DNA of 64,000 bases from Gracilaria domingensis (GCA_022539475.1 VCMS01000230.1:1-64000), one strand, 5' to 3'; counted from the stretch's first letter, positions 30,521 through 43,087 are shown. Notes: generated from the letters alone by a model not told the origin. Made by a program: numbers and translations.

Positions 30521-32251
30521 TATACAGATTCAGAGTAACGATCGGCCTATTTGCACTCTTATCTACTCTTCGGTCACGAACCTTCGCAATCAGGTGAATT
30601 TATTGTAATTGGATATAGTTCTTTCTAATATTTAGATAAGTATTGGAGATTAGAAAGCTCAACCTGTTTCTAATTAAACTACCCCTGCTCTCTCGGACTT
30701 AATCTCTTAACAAAGGAAACTAGTTAACGCTTCATTTCCTTTTTTTCTGCGCATTAATTGATATGAGGTATCTTTAACGGGCTGTAGTATTAGGAGAAAT
30801 GTCGGATTTAGCACGCTGACTTAAGAGCCGATAACCTTTTACGGTCTGTAAACTCTAGATTGAAACCTATAGAATCCGATTAGATGCATTCCAACTTACT
30901 TCTTGGCAATCAAGAATCTGAATATTGTTAATACCAAATTTGGTATTATTTATCAGCGTGCCTGACTACTAAGAGTGGATTTCTTCTCTGTACTGCTACT
31001 CGGGCTCACCCAAGGACTTATTAAATGCACGATTGAGCTGTTGGCGGGGTTTTAAGCTTATTCTTTTCAAACGGATGCCGTTTGCAGGCCGAAACGACTG
31101 CTCGACTTCGGCACTGGGTTATCTCGCTTGTCCATTCTATCTCGTTTCAATCCACGCGCATGTGATCTACGTCTTCGACCACACTCACTGCCGCGTCTGT
31201 TTTTCTTCCCACCCATGCCCACCCCTGGGGTTGCTGGTCGCTAATGGATGATACGATCTCATCCAACCAGCTGAGGTACTCGCCCTCTTCGCCCCTGCGG
31301 TCCAAGAGTTGCTCTCGAACTAATGGGACGACGCCTTGGGCTGCGCCTTTTCCCTCTGGCACCATGACAGCTTAGCAACTGATAAAAAATCTTTACTAAA
31401 ACATGTCGTTATTAGACAGCTGGTTTAGATCAAACTTATTCCTAGGCACATGAGCGTCAAGGTGAGATCTCAATTACTTCGCTACAAATATGCAAATGAG
31501 CAATAGGTTTTTGTTTATCTGCCCTTAGGATTTTCTTACTGATTCGATTGAAATTTTGCCAGCTAACTTTTCATGGCAGATTTTGCTTCTGCCTGCACTT
31601 GTGCCTGCATCTCTGCAGACTGAGCGGAATGTCTGGAAATCTCGAGGAAGAACTGCAATAATAAAGGGCTGCCCAGCCCGCCGAGCAAAGTTGCAGACAT
31701 GTGAAGCAATGTTTACTGAGGTTCGTCTAGGTCAGGCTCGTTGATCGCCGCTTGTGTTTGCTCGTTCTCGGAAGCACGCAGCATGAATCCAGTTCCTTTT
31801 ATAGGCATCTAAGTTCTGCAGGCCTCTCCTGCCCCAACGTAAGAACGCACCACGGGGAATAGGTCCCGTAATACGTAGTGCGTGTCTTCGACATGCAACA
31901 GTAGCATCAAGTGCTGATAATATAGGTCTACCGATGCACATTCGCTCTCCAGAATTACAGGACAGGCTGACCACAAGTGCAAAGCCAAAACAAACTGACT
32001 CTCCAACTGACAACCAAGTGGTGTACGACTTCTGGAGGGCAATACAACTGCTAACCAACTGCTAACCATGTTATTCATTATTGCGCGGGTGCACCGTCAA
32101 GTGCATTGCTTTTGAGTTCCACATTCAAAGTAATCTAATCCATATTCTAAGGAAGCAACAGAGTGCAAGTTTACCCTCTTCTTGCGCAGATTCGCACATG
32201 ATCCTCGCTCTCAGCAGCGCGGATGCTTCTTTGGCAATTCGGACAGAGGCG
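30521..32251. other. intergenic, AT-rich; one doubtful small frame
   Basis: No recognisable gene. A short palindrome AAACGG/CCGTTT lies near 31070. A minus-strand frame at 31147-31365 is listed separately. A 12-bp tandem duplication (ggttagcagttg) lies near 32040-32060. Confidence 0.4.
31147..31365 (-). CDS. doubtful small acidic protein, 72 codons
   Basis: ATG at 31365. Composition is plausible for protein (VREQLLDRRGEEGEYLSWL, then DEIVSSISDQQ) and helical. No family, no clear promoter. It may be a fragment or chance. Confidence 0.22.
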   Translation of the reverse strand: MVPEGKGAAQGVVPLVREQLLDRRGEEGEYLSWLDEIVSSISDQQPQGWAWVGRKTDAAVSVVEDVDHMRVD

Positions 32252-33001
32252 TCAACCATTATGTGCACGAAGATGAGCGCTAAAGGCTTCTTTATCTTCG
32301 GTTATGAAGTTGCACTTGTAACAATGACGTCTACCGCCTCTATCGTGAAATTTTCCGACATGAGCGGCGAGATGACGACGAGAGCGATATACTCTAATAC
32401 AGTGCGGACACCGCCATGATTCGCCTGAAGACGGAACTTGCGGTAACGGCCCTGGTAGCCGATGACGATGAGAGCGTAGGTGTACATGAAATCCTTGTCT
32501 ATCAGACACATATGGGCAATGAGGGCAGTATCGAACATTTCCATGGTCATGATGTCTCCTCACATGGCCGCCGAGTACATCTTGGTTTGCGTAGGATTTC
32601 TCGCAGTGGGGACAACGGAATCGAGCTCCACTTGAAGAAGCACTCGCCGCTGCAGAAAGAGAAACTGGTGGTAGTGGCCCCGAAGCTGCCCCAATTTGCG
32701 TTGGCTCAGGCACGGGACCCAAAATTGGCGCCGGTGCCTGAGGTACGCGAGCTCCTGCAGGCAACGTGCCGGTCGCCTCTTGATATACCGCCGTAATCCA
32801 CGCTACAATATCTGCTGCGCTTGAGGATAGACCCTGCCCTGCACTGTTTTGCAACTCTCGTACCGCCCTATCTGACCGTTGTCTCTTTGTACGCTTGGCT
32901 GGTCTTTCCTCAGACCCTTCCTCGTTCAAACCGAGAGTTCTTCTGTCCCAAGGCGGCCTTTTGCCGCCACCACCTGACGAACCGTGAGGATGGGAGCTCA
33001 T
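32252..33001 (-). CDS. C2H2 zinc-finger protein with four fingers
   Basis: The ATG at 33001 gives 249 residues. The N-terminus is glycine/proline-rich with a basic nuclear-signal-like RPAKRTKRQR. A helix-prone segment and a Pro/Ala/Ser linker follow. Four C2H2 fingers fill the C-terminal half: FRCPHCEKSY...HVRRHH, YCPHCPYVSD...HLRSH, WRCPHCIRVY...HVGKFH and HCYKCNFITE...HLRAH, each with CX2C and 12 residues before the first histidine. Fingers come in two pairs separated by a proline-rich linker. This suggests a DNA-binding nuclear protein. The target is unknown. The frame is intact and intron-less, with no transposon domain in the same frame. Confidence 0.8.
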   Translation of the reverse strand: MSSHPHGSSGGGGKRPPWDRRTLGLNEEGSEERPAKRTKRQRSDRAVRELQNSAGQGLSSSAADIVAWITAVYQEATGTLPAGARVPQAPAPILGPVPEPTQIGAASGPLPPVSLSAAASASSSGARFRCPHCEKSYANQDVLGGHVRRHHDHGNVRYCPHCPYVSDRQGFHVHLRSHRHRLPGPLPQVPSSGESWRCPHCIRVYRSRRHLAAHVGKFHDRGGRRHCYKCNFITEDKEAFSAHLRAHNG

Positions 33002-33462
33002 GTTTTCGTTCGAAGAAAGCTTGAGTAAGTTTGGAATACGAACTGTTCTACATATACGTATCGAGATGACGCAAATCGCATACGGCTATTAGACTTGTTC
33101 AGCAGCAGCTTTCAAATGCCGGAAGTACAGCTTTTAAGAGACATTTGGAGGCTGTAAAATGAATAGGATGTGCCATGAAATTGGTGATGACTCTATTCAT
33201 AACTTTTTATTACTTTAACGTATCGGAGCATCAAGACATGAGTTTGAAACTGGAAAATGGCATCGACAACAAAAGAGGCACATAGAGGATGAAAAGAAAT
33301 CGTCATAAGCGAATGTTGATGCAATTCATAATCTTCAAGATTTTATTTGTCGTCGAAAATGATCCAACATTAAGCTTTCAAGCATAACACTTGCAATTGA
33401 AGTTATAGTTTTTCGAAACGATGCTAAGGTGGACTTATTAAAGCTAATAGCAAATAGCAAAG
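33002..33462. other. intergenic, nothing recognised
   Basis: AT-rich spacer upstream of the zinc-finger gene. No clear TATA box at a typical distance and no frame of interest. Confidence 0.4.
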
Positions 33463-34630
33463 CTCCTACTGGTATCGGCGTAAATCTAATCTGGAGCTGA
33501 TTAGCAACACCAACCTATTTTTAAAGGCTGTCTACTTATATTTTGGCGGCAATATCCCAAAATTTGGAACAGTCTCGAAGGCGACCGCTTATTTTTAGAA
33601 TAGGCTTTATTTCTTGATACAAGATACAGCAAACAAATAAAAATATTAAAAAACATGCACCGTGTCACACGGCGCATTCTTCCATCTTTTTGGACATAAC
33701 CCCCAAATTAGATCAATAGCAACAAACAAATTAAAATTTCAGCAGAAAAAATTCCTTCCATGCACATTTTTGGGAGATGTTTCTGGGTAGTATCCAAAAT
33801 TAAGGCTACACGTAACTTTGACTAACAAGTTTTCAAAAACACTTCCAGAAATTAGAAGTGTTTGATATGTGGGCACATACACATATGTACCACATAGCTC
33901 ACAACAAATAGAATTTGTCGTCAGACTACTGTTTCCTTAAACAAAAGAATTTTTTTAATTTTATTTATTTAAAAGTACAGATTTGTATAGTGTACAATCG
34001 AGCTTAAAAAAATAAATCTGATTTGGAGTTATTTCGTTGATTAGTCTGTGTAAAAAGTCTCTGAACAGAAGTTCAACAAATATCTAGCAAAGCATTTAGA
34101 AATGAAATTTAGATCTCTGTCTATGCAGATGACCAAAAGCATCGCATTACGTTTTGAATGCGTAGATATATATATATTCTCCTTTCTGCATCTTTTGCAA
34201 CAACATGTTTTGCAACAACTAATCTGAGTTTCTTTTTCTTTTACATTTAATTTAATTTTCAGAGAAACTGTTCTAAACAAAGAAGCCGCCAAGCTCTATT
34301 GCTAAAACATTCTACTATTTTATGTTTGTCACTGCATACTTTTTTATAGTTGAAGAAAAATATAGTTCCCAGAGCTTGAAATGCATTAAAAACTAAATCT
34401 GTAAATTGTCAGCTCAGTAAGTAAAAATAAATAAAACCTTCAATGGAATACCTTGACAAAAATTCCTTTTTTTCTATAATATAAGGACCGTTTTTCCAGA
34501 GCTCAAAACGTTTTGTTTCAACTTCGTTTCGTCAATATTTGTAGCTATGCTTTACGTAAAAGCACAAATTCTCTCTCTCTGGAGGAGGTTTGCGACGTAT
34601 TCTTTGAAAAGCATGCTTCTCGAAGCTCTG
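33463..34630 (-). repeat. repeat family copy A (inverted relative to copy B)
   Basis: Read on the minus strand, this 1.2-kb AT-rich stretch aligns end to end with 43088-44405 at roughly three-quarters identity by eye. Both start CAGAGCTTCGAGAAGCA, then have aatacgtcg and cctcctccag blocks, a ttgtgcttt-acgtaaagcatag block, the core atgcgccgtgtgacacgg, and end near tagtaggagctttgct. Non-coding. Divergence suggests it is old. Confidence 0.7.
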
Positions 34631-35989
34631 ATTATTGATGAAGCGTAGTTCAATTTGCTGGGTTTGCATACAGTACCGCGGGAAGAAATAAAAATTATTT
34701 TGCAGCGCAGGCAAATAAGGCTTAAAGCACGAAGAGTTAATATGCCCTAATCACAGATAGTGATTTATTGGAGCGCACGGGAGTGAAACGCATATGCGTG
34801 CCAAATCAGGCTCACAGTTCGTGTGCTGGCTTGGTGTCGTTCAAACTTGTATTATTGTCTATGTGTATCACAGCTCTTAGGAGCGATCTTTACTGTTTTG
34901 GTAGGAGGAAAGTGCGGCAGTTAACACTACAAACACCACTGGATTATATAGTAATCCAGCTCCATGAGCACCTTAAAGGTGCAACATGTCCATTGGGTGT
35001 GGATGGGTGGGTGAAAAGAACGGAGCCCAACAAAAGGTAAAACCAAAGTGGAAAGCGAAGGATCGACAATCGTCGAGTGCAGAATGCTTGCCGCCAAGGC
35101 GTCACTTGCCAAGCTACCATAGTTACTCTTTTGGCGGCAAGCTGCTCCAGCAAAGATCCATAGCGCTGCTCCCCAAATTCCAATAAATATTCTTCCTGGT
35201 TCCCGGAAATGCCATTTTCTGCAACCAAGCAAGAGCAACCCACGCTTCATTAACTGTACTTGACTTTCTGTTGACTAGTATTAGATATTGATCTACAGTG
35301 CGGAGAAAACTGGCGTTCGGCGAAAAGTAGGGAAGAGGAAAGGCACACCGGATGATATTGTCCTTATCCCGGTTGCTTCCCTTCACTAGGGAAGCTTTTA
35401 TAGTGGCCCATTGTCAGGATCAGTTTGTATGCTGATCTGGCAAATAAAATACTATCATGATAGAAGTAGTGCTTGTCTTCGACAAAGACCGCTCTGTCGC
35501 CTGTGTATTGCAAACAGAGTTACACTCGGTGACGGAATCACAGTTACCACGTCGAACTGCATTTGCAAACGACAACAATTTGCATTGCTGTATGCCGGGA
35601 TGAACGCATTTGCGACAGCGCACATGTACTGTATTCAACACTTTCACAGCCGGGTGTTCCGGCTCGCCATCACGACAACCATTGACAATTCATGATGAGG
35701 CTTTCACACTCATCTTATATGCTCTTCTCCGACAGTGACGAAAGTTCGCTTTTCTATTATGTTACCTCTTCTGAAAATAGCAAAAAGAATGCATTTGGAC
35801 GGGTTCCTAGGAGACTTCTATTTACGTCGCAACCTCTCTTTGTCTCTGGCAGAACTGCAACAGTATCTTAGTATTTCATTACAGCGTTTTGTAATCAGCG
35901 CAATGATGCAGCTATGAAAACCGCAACAGACACAGCGGTCCAGTTTCAAAAGAAGCCCACAGATTGTGCAAGTCACCTGAGAACAACAA
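34631..35989. other. intergenic with weak minus-strand frames
   Basis: Two overlapping minus-strand frames around 34930-35250 have no ATG at a sensible place and no recognisable domain. Otherwise nothing is seen. Confidence 0.35.
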
Positions 35990-36620
35990 AAGGGGTACAG
36001 GTGTGAACACAGCCTGCATCCGTGTTCACTCCCTGACAAGGAAGGTTGTGTGCACAGAGTGTACCTGCGCTCACAACCGAGGTGAAAAGAGGTGTGAACA
36101 CGGGTGGTGCCCGTGTTCACACCTTGATAAGTAGAGCGCTGATCAGGGGAGAGAGCACTGTGCTTGTGCTTTGAAAGGTTTAAACACAGGCTGTTTACAC
36201 CTTGGGAAGAAGAGATGGGAGCATAGGCCCAGCCTGTGCGACCGACAGGCGTGGTGGAGGTGTGAACAGGGGCTGTGCCGTGGAATTGCTGACGTTGTGA
36301 GCGCAGGCACAGTCTGTGCTCAAAACCACGGTGTGGAGAGGTCAGGAGCACAGACTGTGTGTGGTGCAAACGGAGGTGGGAAGGTGTGAACGCGGGCTGT
36401 GCCCGTGTTCACACCTTAAGTGGAATTGTGGGCATAGGCACAGTCTTTTCTCAAAGTCATGGTGTGGACACGGGCTGTGCCTGTGTTCACACCTAGATAA
36501 GTGAAGTTGTGAGCAGAGGCTGTGTCTGTGCTTCCACTTCTTCTTCCTCAGTTGTGAGCACGGGCACAGCCCGTGTTCAAACCTTTCAAACCTGCGCAGG
36601 CAGCACAGGCACAGGATGTG
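35990..36620. repeat. tandem array of about 14 diverged palindromic units
   Basis: Units of roughly 33-37 bp recur about every 45 bp. The best one (36090-36124) has 15-bp perfect arms AGGTGTGAACACGGG and a five-base loop. 36381-36417 has 17-bp arms with one mismatch, and 36461-36494 is similar. Units of a second type (ttgtgagc...caggcacag...gtgctcaaaac) alternate with them. Long frames on both strands across the array are artefacts of the symmetry. The array has no protein match I recognise. Confidence 0.85.
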
Positions 36621-38002
36621 TGTGTCGATTCTGAATGCAATATGAAAAAATTCAAGTGGAAAGAGATTGCATTTTGTAGATCAAGTGCAATGTGTAATGC
36701 TAAGCAATCTGTGCATTATAGTGCATAGTTTTTGCAATACTTGTTCAGTAGACCTAGAATTTTATTTGTAGACTTCTTCGTAAATCAAAGGGAGATTACA
36801 GTTCACCGCTTGATCAACGAAAAAGATTGATATCTCTTGAAGGCACTGAACTACTAAAACACAACTCATTTGATATATCTATATTGTAATCGCTAAAATT
36901 CATCAAATCAATCCAGACTGCTGACATTAAGAGAAAACTTTATCATACTGTAAATTCCTAAGTCCTACAGAAATTACTCGAGTAGAACAGGAGGTGCAAC
37001 AGTGGCATCAGATTTCGCGACATCCGGAAATAATTAAAATTTCTTACCATCACTCTCATTCGCTTCACAAGTGGCGCAAACCATTTCCTATGCAGGAACT
37101 CTATGAACCTCGTTGTTCGTAATATCATTCATTACTCTAGTCTTGCGTTGCTTGTACGATTCTTTGCGTTGCTCACTGCATTTTCGTTCGGAGCTCAAAC
37201 CAATTGTGTACAACCTGCTATTGCATTTTTTAAAAAATCCTTATCTGCACGACGCAGAGGATTTGTCATAACGTGATAATAAGTAAACGATAAACAAAAT
37301 TTCAAAAACATCTTCAAACTGGATCGCTCCCATCTTCATTTTGACCCGATGGGTGTTCACAGACTCTGCATTTTGCCGAAATATTTTTCTACAGTAATTC
37401 GATCGCTAACAGTAAATCGCTTTCGACGGCACTCTGCATAAGTTAAGAATCAATTCTGTGGTGTCTTCTTCCCAACAATATAGCGCAGAACACGATCTAC
37501 TCGGACGTATCTTTTGTCTATTTAACGTGACTAAGCGTCAAATAAATTTTTCTCTTCAACGTTGAGCTCCGGCAAAGCTTTTTCTTCTGCTTTCTTTTGA
37601 AAAGCTTTGTTGTGAAAGCTAATATTTTGTTGAAGAATCGTGCTGTCAGCAACTGATCCAGGATAAAGTTTCGAAGAATTCACAGGCAGGTCGCAAGATA
37701 AAACTGAAACCTCACTCTTCTAGCCATACAGCTTGTGCTTACCACTAGACCGAAGTAACCAATAGCTACCTATTACTCAAACTGAAAGAAAATGACAGTT
37801 TGCAAGGGGTTTTGTAAATCTTCGACCTTTCACAAAAAGCTTAGTAATTTGTAGAGACGAAAATTTTCTGGAGATAAAGTACTCAATGCTAGAAAGGCGA
37901 CATATTCATGGTTTACTTCAGAACTGAGCAATTTTATCATGTTTTCTCTGTATCATACATGTAGGATTAGTAGCTTAAATGGTGTTTGGAGGCAGAACGG
38001 TG
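36621..38002. other. intergenic AT-rich region, nothing recognised
   Basis: No frame of note, no RNA gene and no clear repeat. It lies downstream of the Harbinger-type transposase remains and may include the end of that element. Confidence 0.4.
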
Positions 38003-39408
38003 CTACTCTTTGTAAGAAGAGAACTGTGCTGCAGGTGCTACGTCTAAGCCATTAAACAGCTCTGCACTGTATTCCTTGTCTAAATCAGCAGACATTTCAT
38101 CATGAATACCGGCATTTCTCGCCTTTTCCTCTTGATACTGCCTATTTTTTTCCTCTCTAGCTTTCGTTTGAGCAACAGCACCCACGGCGTACAATCTTTT
38201 CTTGTTCCTCCAAAAAATGCCTCATCTTCATATCTCAGAGGGTTCTACAATACGTGAAAGTTTGTCATGGCCAAACAAACGCGAAAGTGAAGGCCTATAT
38301 TAGCTCTGTCTCAAGTCTACTTACTAGCAAATATACCTTAGCATTGCTGATAACGACCAAAATAATTCTCCACGAGAACTCGGTCAGGAGCGCAAGACGT
38401 ATTCAGTCTGTCTTCGGCGAAAGGCAAAATACCTCTCTGAGGCTACTTCTTCGGAACAATTGCACAGGCATGCTCTTGCATTCCCGTATACCCTTTGTCC
38501 ATAAGGAAAGCCCAATAACCAGGATGTTCATCTTTTAAAGCCTCGTTATCTTCAATATTCATTGCGTCCGACGTCATTTTCAGCGCCTCCTTGTGGAAGG
38601 ATAAATTTCTCTGGAAAATAGTATAGTCTGCGGTGCTAGCAGGAATGGGATCAGTACAGTTCAAAGCGGTACCACACGGGAGCACAAAATCTTCTACTTT
38701 CATGCACTAGAGTTTGTGTTTGCCACTGTAGTAGTCTTTGACCTCTTTCATAGAACCCCGTGGACGATTTTTGTGCAGAAAAAGCACATCGAGCGCATAG
38801 CGAGCGAAGGGAAAATTCGAGAAAGCGCGTTTTTTCCCATTCATATAAGCAACTGGAAATCGCTGCCTCAATTCCATAACGAAATCTACATAAAACTCAG
38901 TGTCAACATATTTGATAAAGTTTTTGACAGCTTTTTGCAGAGTGTTGGCCTTGATTCGAAACATTCTTCCAAGACTATCCCATGTGCCACCAATTTTACA
39001 GACGGTGACAGTGACGAGCAAAATATCAAAACATGACAAATCAGACTTACGACCTCTTCCTTCTTTCCAGTCTCGAGAAATATATTTTTCTGAACGGTTG
39101 TATAGCTCAAACAAATGTTGTTTGCTAAAGTTGGTCATCTTAATGATGCCCTGATTGCCTTCAACTTCGTAAAAGGAGTCAAAAAGAGGACGGTCTGACC
39201 CTTGTTCTTCATCTGTGTCGCTGGCGGCATCTGTCGAATACTGCTCTATTTCGTCCTGCAGAGCCTGTTGACTCTCTGTGATGTGATGAGGAGTTGCTTC
39301 GGCGTGCGAGGGCTGCACGTTGTCGTAGGCAGTGAGTATCAAGCGACACCAACGATAACCACTCTTTCTTCTGTTTCTGGCAAAGCCTCTCCTTTCTGTA
39401 GTAAGCAA
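38003..39408 (-). pseudogene. Harbinger/IS5-type transposase (DDE_Tnp_4), broken copy 1
   Basis: From 39408 downward: an acidic N-terminus, a helix-turn-helix region (WKEGRGRKSDLSCFDILL, FRIKANTLQKAV), then the catalytic entry ARYALDVLFLHKNRP and YYSGKHKL. An in-frame TAG at 38707-38709 replaces what is probably a tyrosine codon; the same frame continues with MKVEDFVLPCGTALN, ADYTIFQRN and WAFLMDKGYTGMQEH to 38443. Further on, a VLVENYFGR segment lies in a shifted frame, and 38003-38194 holds a charged tail (RLYAVGAVAQTK). A plain DNA-transposon gene with one nonsense codon and at least one frameshift. Confidence 0.75.
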
Positions 39409-41433
39409 CGCGTTTGATAGAAAGAGACTTTTTGATGAATTGCAGACATTTTTATATTTTTATTACACTTACACAATACGTAAACAATATCATGAGTTCC
39501 GTACTCTTAACCAGAGATTTTTTATTACGTCAATCCGCGCTAGGGCAAAAAAGAGCCTACACCATTGTGAAGCAAACACGATCCGGTAATCGGCGCCTGA
39601 TGCATCTCATAATGAGCACTGAACCCTTTGGGTGACGTGAGGCACACTATGAATGGCACCCCAATTTTTGGATAAATTTTGAAAGAGGTCTGCAGGAACC
39701 TTTATAGGTAGATGTGGGAATTCCCTCACGGATACGAGCGGATGCTGGACTCTTAGTTCACGTATAGAGTAGATACGCAAGGTGTACCCGCCGGGGTTGT
39801 GCATAGGAACCCTGACACTGGGTCGTATACGTGTTCGAACCTTGAGAGGTATATATCGCAGTCGTAGTTAGTAATAGCTTAATTCTAGGTGGCTTCCTAT
39901 ATAGGCTCGGGCCAGTTCGCCCTAAAAGCTACCAAGTAAACTCACCTGAGTCGCGTCCTATCTCCCAGGACCGGGCTATAGATATTGTCGCCTACGTAGG
40001 TTCAATACTTCTGCGGAGGGTAACTACGGCCGGTCTCGACATATCTACCACTCAGGGTCCTTAAGGAAGCCTAAGCTTGCACCTATTGTTGGTTTTTTGT
40101 TACTGTTCCGATATCGGCTACTGTCGAGCGTGCGTCTTGGCAAAGGAAGGGCGTCGCTCTGGACATTGCCACCTGGTTAAGATACTGCTTCCGCTGCTGT
40201 ACCAGTATTCTCTGCGTCCACTCTCGTGCATTCTGTTTGCACCACTGCGTAGTCGTCGCGCCGTTATAGGCCCTGTTCCTGCCAGGTGGCACGGGCCGTA
40301 GCTCCGCTCCGTGGTCGGTTTTCGTATACATCGTCCACACATTTGAGTGTTCATGATCCCATCTTTCGGGATCTACCTTGCTACACACTTGAGCTCTGCT
40401 GCTTTCTTGGTTTCATTTCCGTAGGTATAGCCAGTCACGGTCTCCGGTCTTACACCCGGCTTGCTTCTCGCTTGAGCATGAACAGAGGGCTGTGTCGCTG
40501 TGGCTGGGCATATAAAGAGCAAAACTGGGACATTCTGTAGATCATCCCCATTTCTGGGTTCGCTCTACAACGATTCGCAAGATAGGGTTACTTTTGAGAG
40601 AGAAATTACATATCAGTAATTCTGTCTAGTATAAAGCTCATAATGTAGCGCAGTGAGGTAAGTCGTAGTCAAAAGCAATATAGATCAGCACGAGACTGTC
40701 CGGAGCTTGTTACGTGCTGCAAGAGGATTAGGCGAGCTTTTATATGCAACTAACGTGACCTATTGCCGTCAAATGCACTTTGCAACACGTACTTTACAAG
40801 TACTGACAATAATGATAATATACGTAGTTGTGCGTGGCGCCCGTTCGAAGGTTTATGTGGATTAGTGCTTCAACAAGTGTATCTATCTCCACAAAAGAAC
40901 TGTGGCATTGTTCCTTAACCGTCTGGGAGCTTTGGAGAGAAATTTAAAGGTTTTCGAGGTTCTTTCTCTGAATAATAAAGTCTTTGTGGCTTTTCGAGAA
41001 ACAGTTCGAAAAAGATCTACATTACAGAAAAACGGAAGAGAATATTAAAAGAATTGTCTTAGTTCACTTTTGTGAGATCTCAGGAACTTCAGCAAGGATA
41101 CTGTAAAACGAATATAATGTCAAAATTATTAAACGTTCTGCCAGATAATAAAACTTTGCTTATGAAAACTTTATGGTTTTCTTAAAAGAAAAGTAGATTA
41201 TAGAAACCATGGATTAGTGATGTTTTCCTTAACATTAACCCTTTTTGGGACTATAAGTTCTTACGTCTAGTGAGCTAGACATAAGAAGTAGCCATTGAGA
41301 AGCAAAGAAATGACTCGACCAGGCGGCTGAGGTAGAGCGGTCTAAAAACCCATGTTGATTGAAATACACGTGGTACTCGAGGTTGAACTTTATTGGTTTG
41401 ATTTCAAACCGATTCAATTTGTAGCCGACTGAG
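39409..41433. other. intergenic; possible decayed element, no gene called
   Basis: The stretch 39600-40560 is less AT-rich than its surroundings and has an open minus-strand frame (40083-40370) without an ATG, rich in charged and polar residues. It could be a retroelement remnant, but I found no paired repeats or diagnostic motif. The rest is unremarkable. Confidence 0.35.
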
Positions 41434-42154
41434 TATGGATTTTCCGGACGAGGAAGCAGATTATTGGAAAATTTGAGAACTGTGACTGGCTCTTTGTTCG
41501 TCCTGCCCGCTGCCAGTTCTGTACTTATTGAAGTCGTCGGAGCGGCAGCGGGCAGTTGGAACGATACGACAACAATTGGTTCCTTGATTGCGCGCTGATA
41601 CAAAGCTTCCGCGAAAGTGGATCATGGAAAGCGTTACTTCGCGTCTCAAGGGTCGTGTCTGAATGCCTTCTCAGTCGATTACAACAACAATTAACTAAGC
41701 AAGCGATAATTTTCGCGTTCCACTACGTCCGAAAGTCAGAATCGCAGCCTTCTTAATGTACTCCGGTGGAGCCTCGTGCGAAGCTGTTGCTGCACAGCTG
41801 GGCGTAGGGACCAGTTCTCTTAATCGAAATGTTAAAAGCGTCCGCCAAATGATTTGTCATCGCTTCCAAGACATAATTTGCCTCCCTCGCACTAAACAGG
41901 AGATTGCTTCGGTCATTCATGGCTTTCAAGAAATACGTGGGCTACCGTACTGTATAGATGGCATAGATAGAACTCACATTCCGTATCCAATGTGTCCCGA
42001 AGAAGATTACTACGAAAACAGATGCTACAAAAGTTATCCAACCATCGTGCTTTTCGCGGTCGCTTCTGCAGAGCAACGATTACTATTCACAAATGTAGAC
42101 AGACCGGGCGTGCTTGGCAACTCTATGCAATATATTCTTGTTACATTCGAGTAA
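41434..42154 (+). pseudogene. Harbinger-type transposase, broken copy 2 (different lineage)
   Basis: Starts with ATG at 41434 (MDFPDEEADYW). It continues across frame changes through RESGSWKALLRVSRVVSE to the frame from 41756: SGGASCEAVAAQLGVGTSSL (helix-turn-helix), GLPYCIDGIDRTHIPYP (first catalytic Asp) and LLFTNVDRPGVLGNS (second Asp region). It stops abruptly at 42154, so the C-terminal catalytic part is missing. At least two frame disruptions plus 3' truncation. Harbinger elements normally also carry a Myb-like gene; none is recognised here. Confidence 0.7.
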
Positions 42155-42499
42155 ACTTTTCTGCCACGCTTTTGGTGATCGTGTAATACTGTGCTTCTTC
42201 TTTGCTAAATTTGTAGCTAGTTTAAATACCTCCTTAAACAACTTCTTTTGTTTATTACTATCGCCGTATCCGGATTCTATCATTCTCCGTAGCAAAATCA
42301 GAACGGTATCAGCTTTGTAATTTTGATGTTTTACAGAGCATACGTCTCTGGGTAGGTCTGTGGCAAATTTAGATGAGTGCTTGTCCGGGGCATTTGCCGT
42401 TGCTGGCAGCTGGTTACTGCCTCCCGACGCCCATATCTTATTATCATTGTCTTTGAGACTTTGCTGCAATGGCGTTCTGCAAAGGCTTTTGTGTTTCAT
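42083..42499 (-). CDS. doubtful hypothetical protein, 138 codons
   Basis: The ATG at 42499 opens a lysine/serine-rich, mostly helical frame (LFKEVFKLATNLAKKKHS). It overlaps antisense with the last 70 bp of the Harbinger remnant. It might be an accessory gene of a transposon or chance; no family is recognised. Confidence 0.25.
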   Translation of the reverse strand: MKHKSLCRTPLQQSLKDNDNKIWASGGSNQLPATANAPDKHSSKFATDLPRDVCSVKHQNYKADTVLILLRRMIESGYGDSNKQKKLFKEVFKLATNLAKKKHSITRSPKAWQKSLLECNKNILHRVAKHARSVYICE

Positions 42500-43087
42500 T
42501 CGTAGGGAGGGTTCTCCGCCTGAAGCAGTTGCTGCTGAAAAGACTTTTGCAATGACGTTATTGTTTGTGTTGTATAGACAAGGAGGCCTAGACGGTGCTC
42601 AGTAGATTGCGAGAGATAAAGACGCTTGGAGTTGCGAAGAGAGAACGCAACCTTGTTAACAGAAACTATGGTGTTTCCGTGCGGCTACTTCCAGCTAGAA
42701 TAGTTTTTATCTCTTCTTTTCGTAGTTCGCTTTTCTACATTGGCGCTAAGCTCTGTCTTAACCAATTGGCAACTATTTGGATGGAAAATACACAGCGCCC
42801 GGTGTCCCTTTTCGAATAGTCTACTTTTGGTGTAGAAACTTTCTTAAGGGTGTCTCCGAAAACCAGGCATAATGCGTCGTTATAACTATGCTTGCATCAT
42901 TGCTTGTTTGAGAGTGTGTAAACTAATATGTATATAGGATAGAGGGTGTTAAAGAACAGCACACTGCCAATAGACGGGCAAAAATGCGGTAGATGCTAGT
43001 ATATTATTTGATTGTGATAAATTGGCTCTGTGTTTTGAACCGATATGCCATATTTCCGGGGTTGTAGAAGCTTTGCTATAAACGGAT
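42500..43087. other. intergenic, nothing recognised apart from a repeat edge
   Basis: No gene. Near 43060 there is a block gtagaagctttgctataaac resembling the ends of the local repeat family, directly before copy B. Confidence 0.4.

Noticed and set aside
32416-32796. Plus-strand frame opposite the zinc-finger gene
   Set aside because: Antisense shadow; the minus strand carries four well-formed C2H2 fingers.
35818-36504. Long open frames on both strands over the palindrome array
   Set aside because: Symmetric repeats open frames on both strands at once; the translations are low-complexity and lack any domain.
35990-36620. CRISPR-like repeat array
   Set aside because: The units are themselves palindromic, diverged and alternate between two types. 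There are no uniform direct repeats with unique spacers, and the genome is eukaryotic.
39820-39850. tRNA gene suggested by gtgttcgaacctt
   Set aside because: A T-arm-like motif only; no matching acceptor stem or anticodon arm at the right distances.
39600-40560. Solo LTR or retroelement remnant
   Set aside because: No paired repeat, no target duplication and no recognisable gag or pol motif; left as unclassified.
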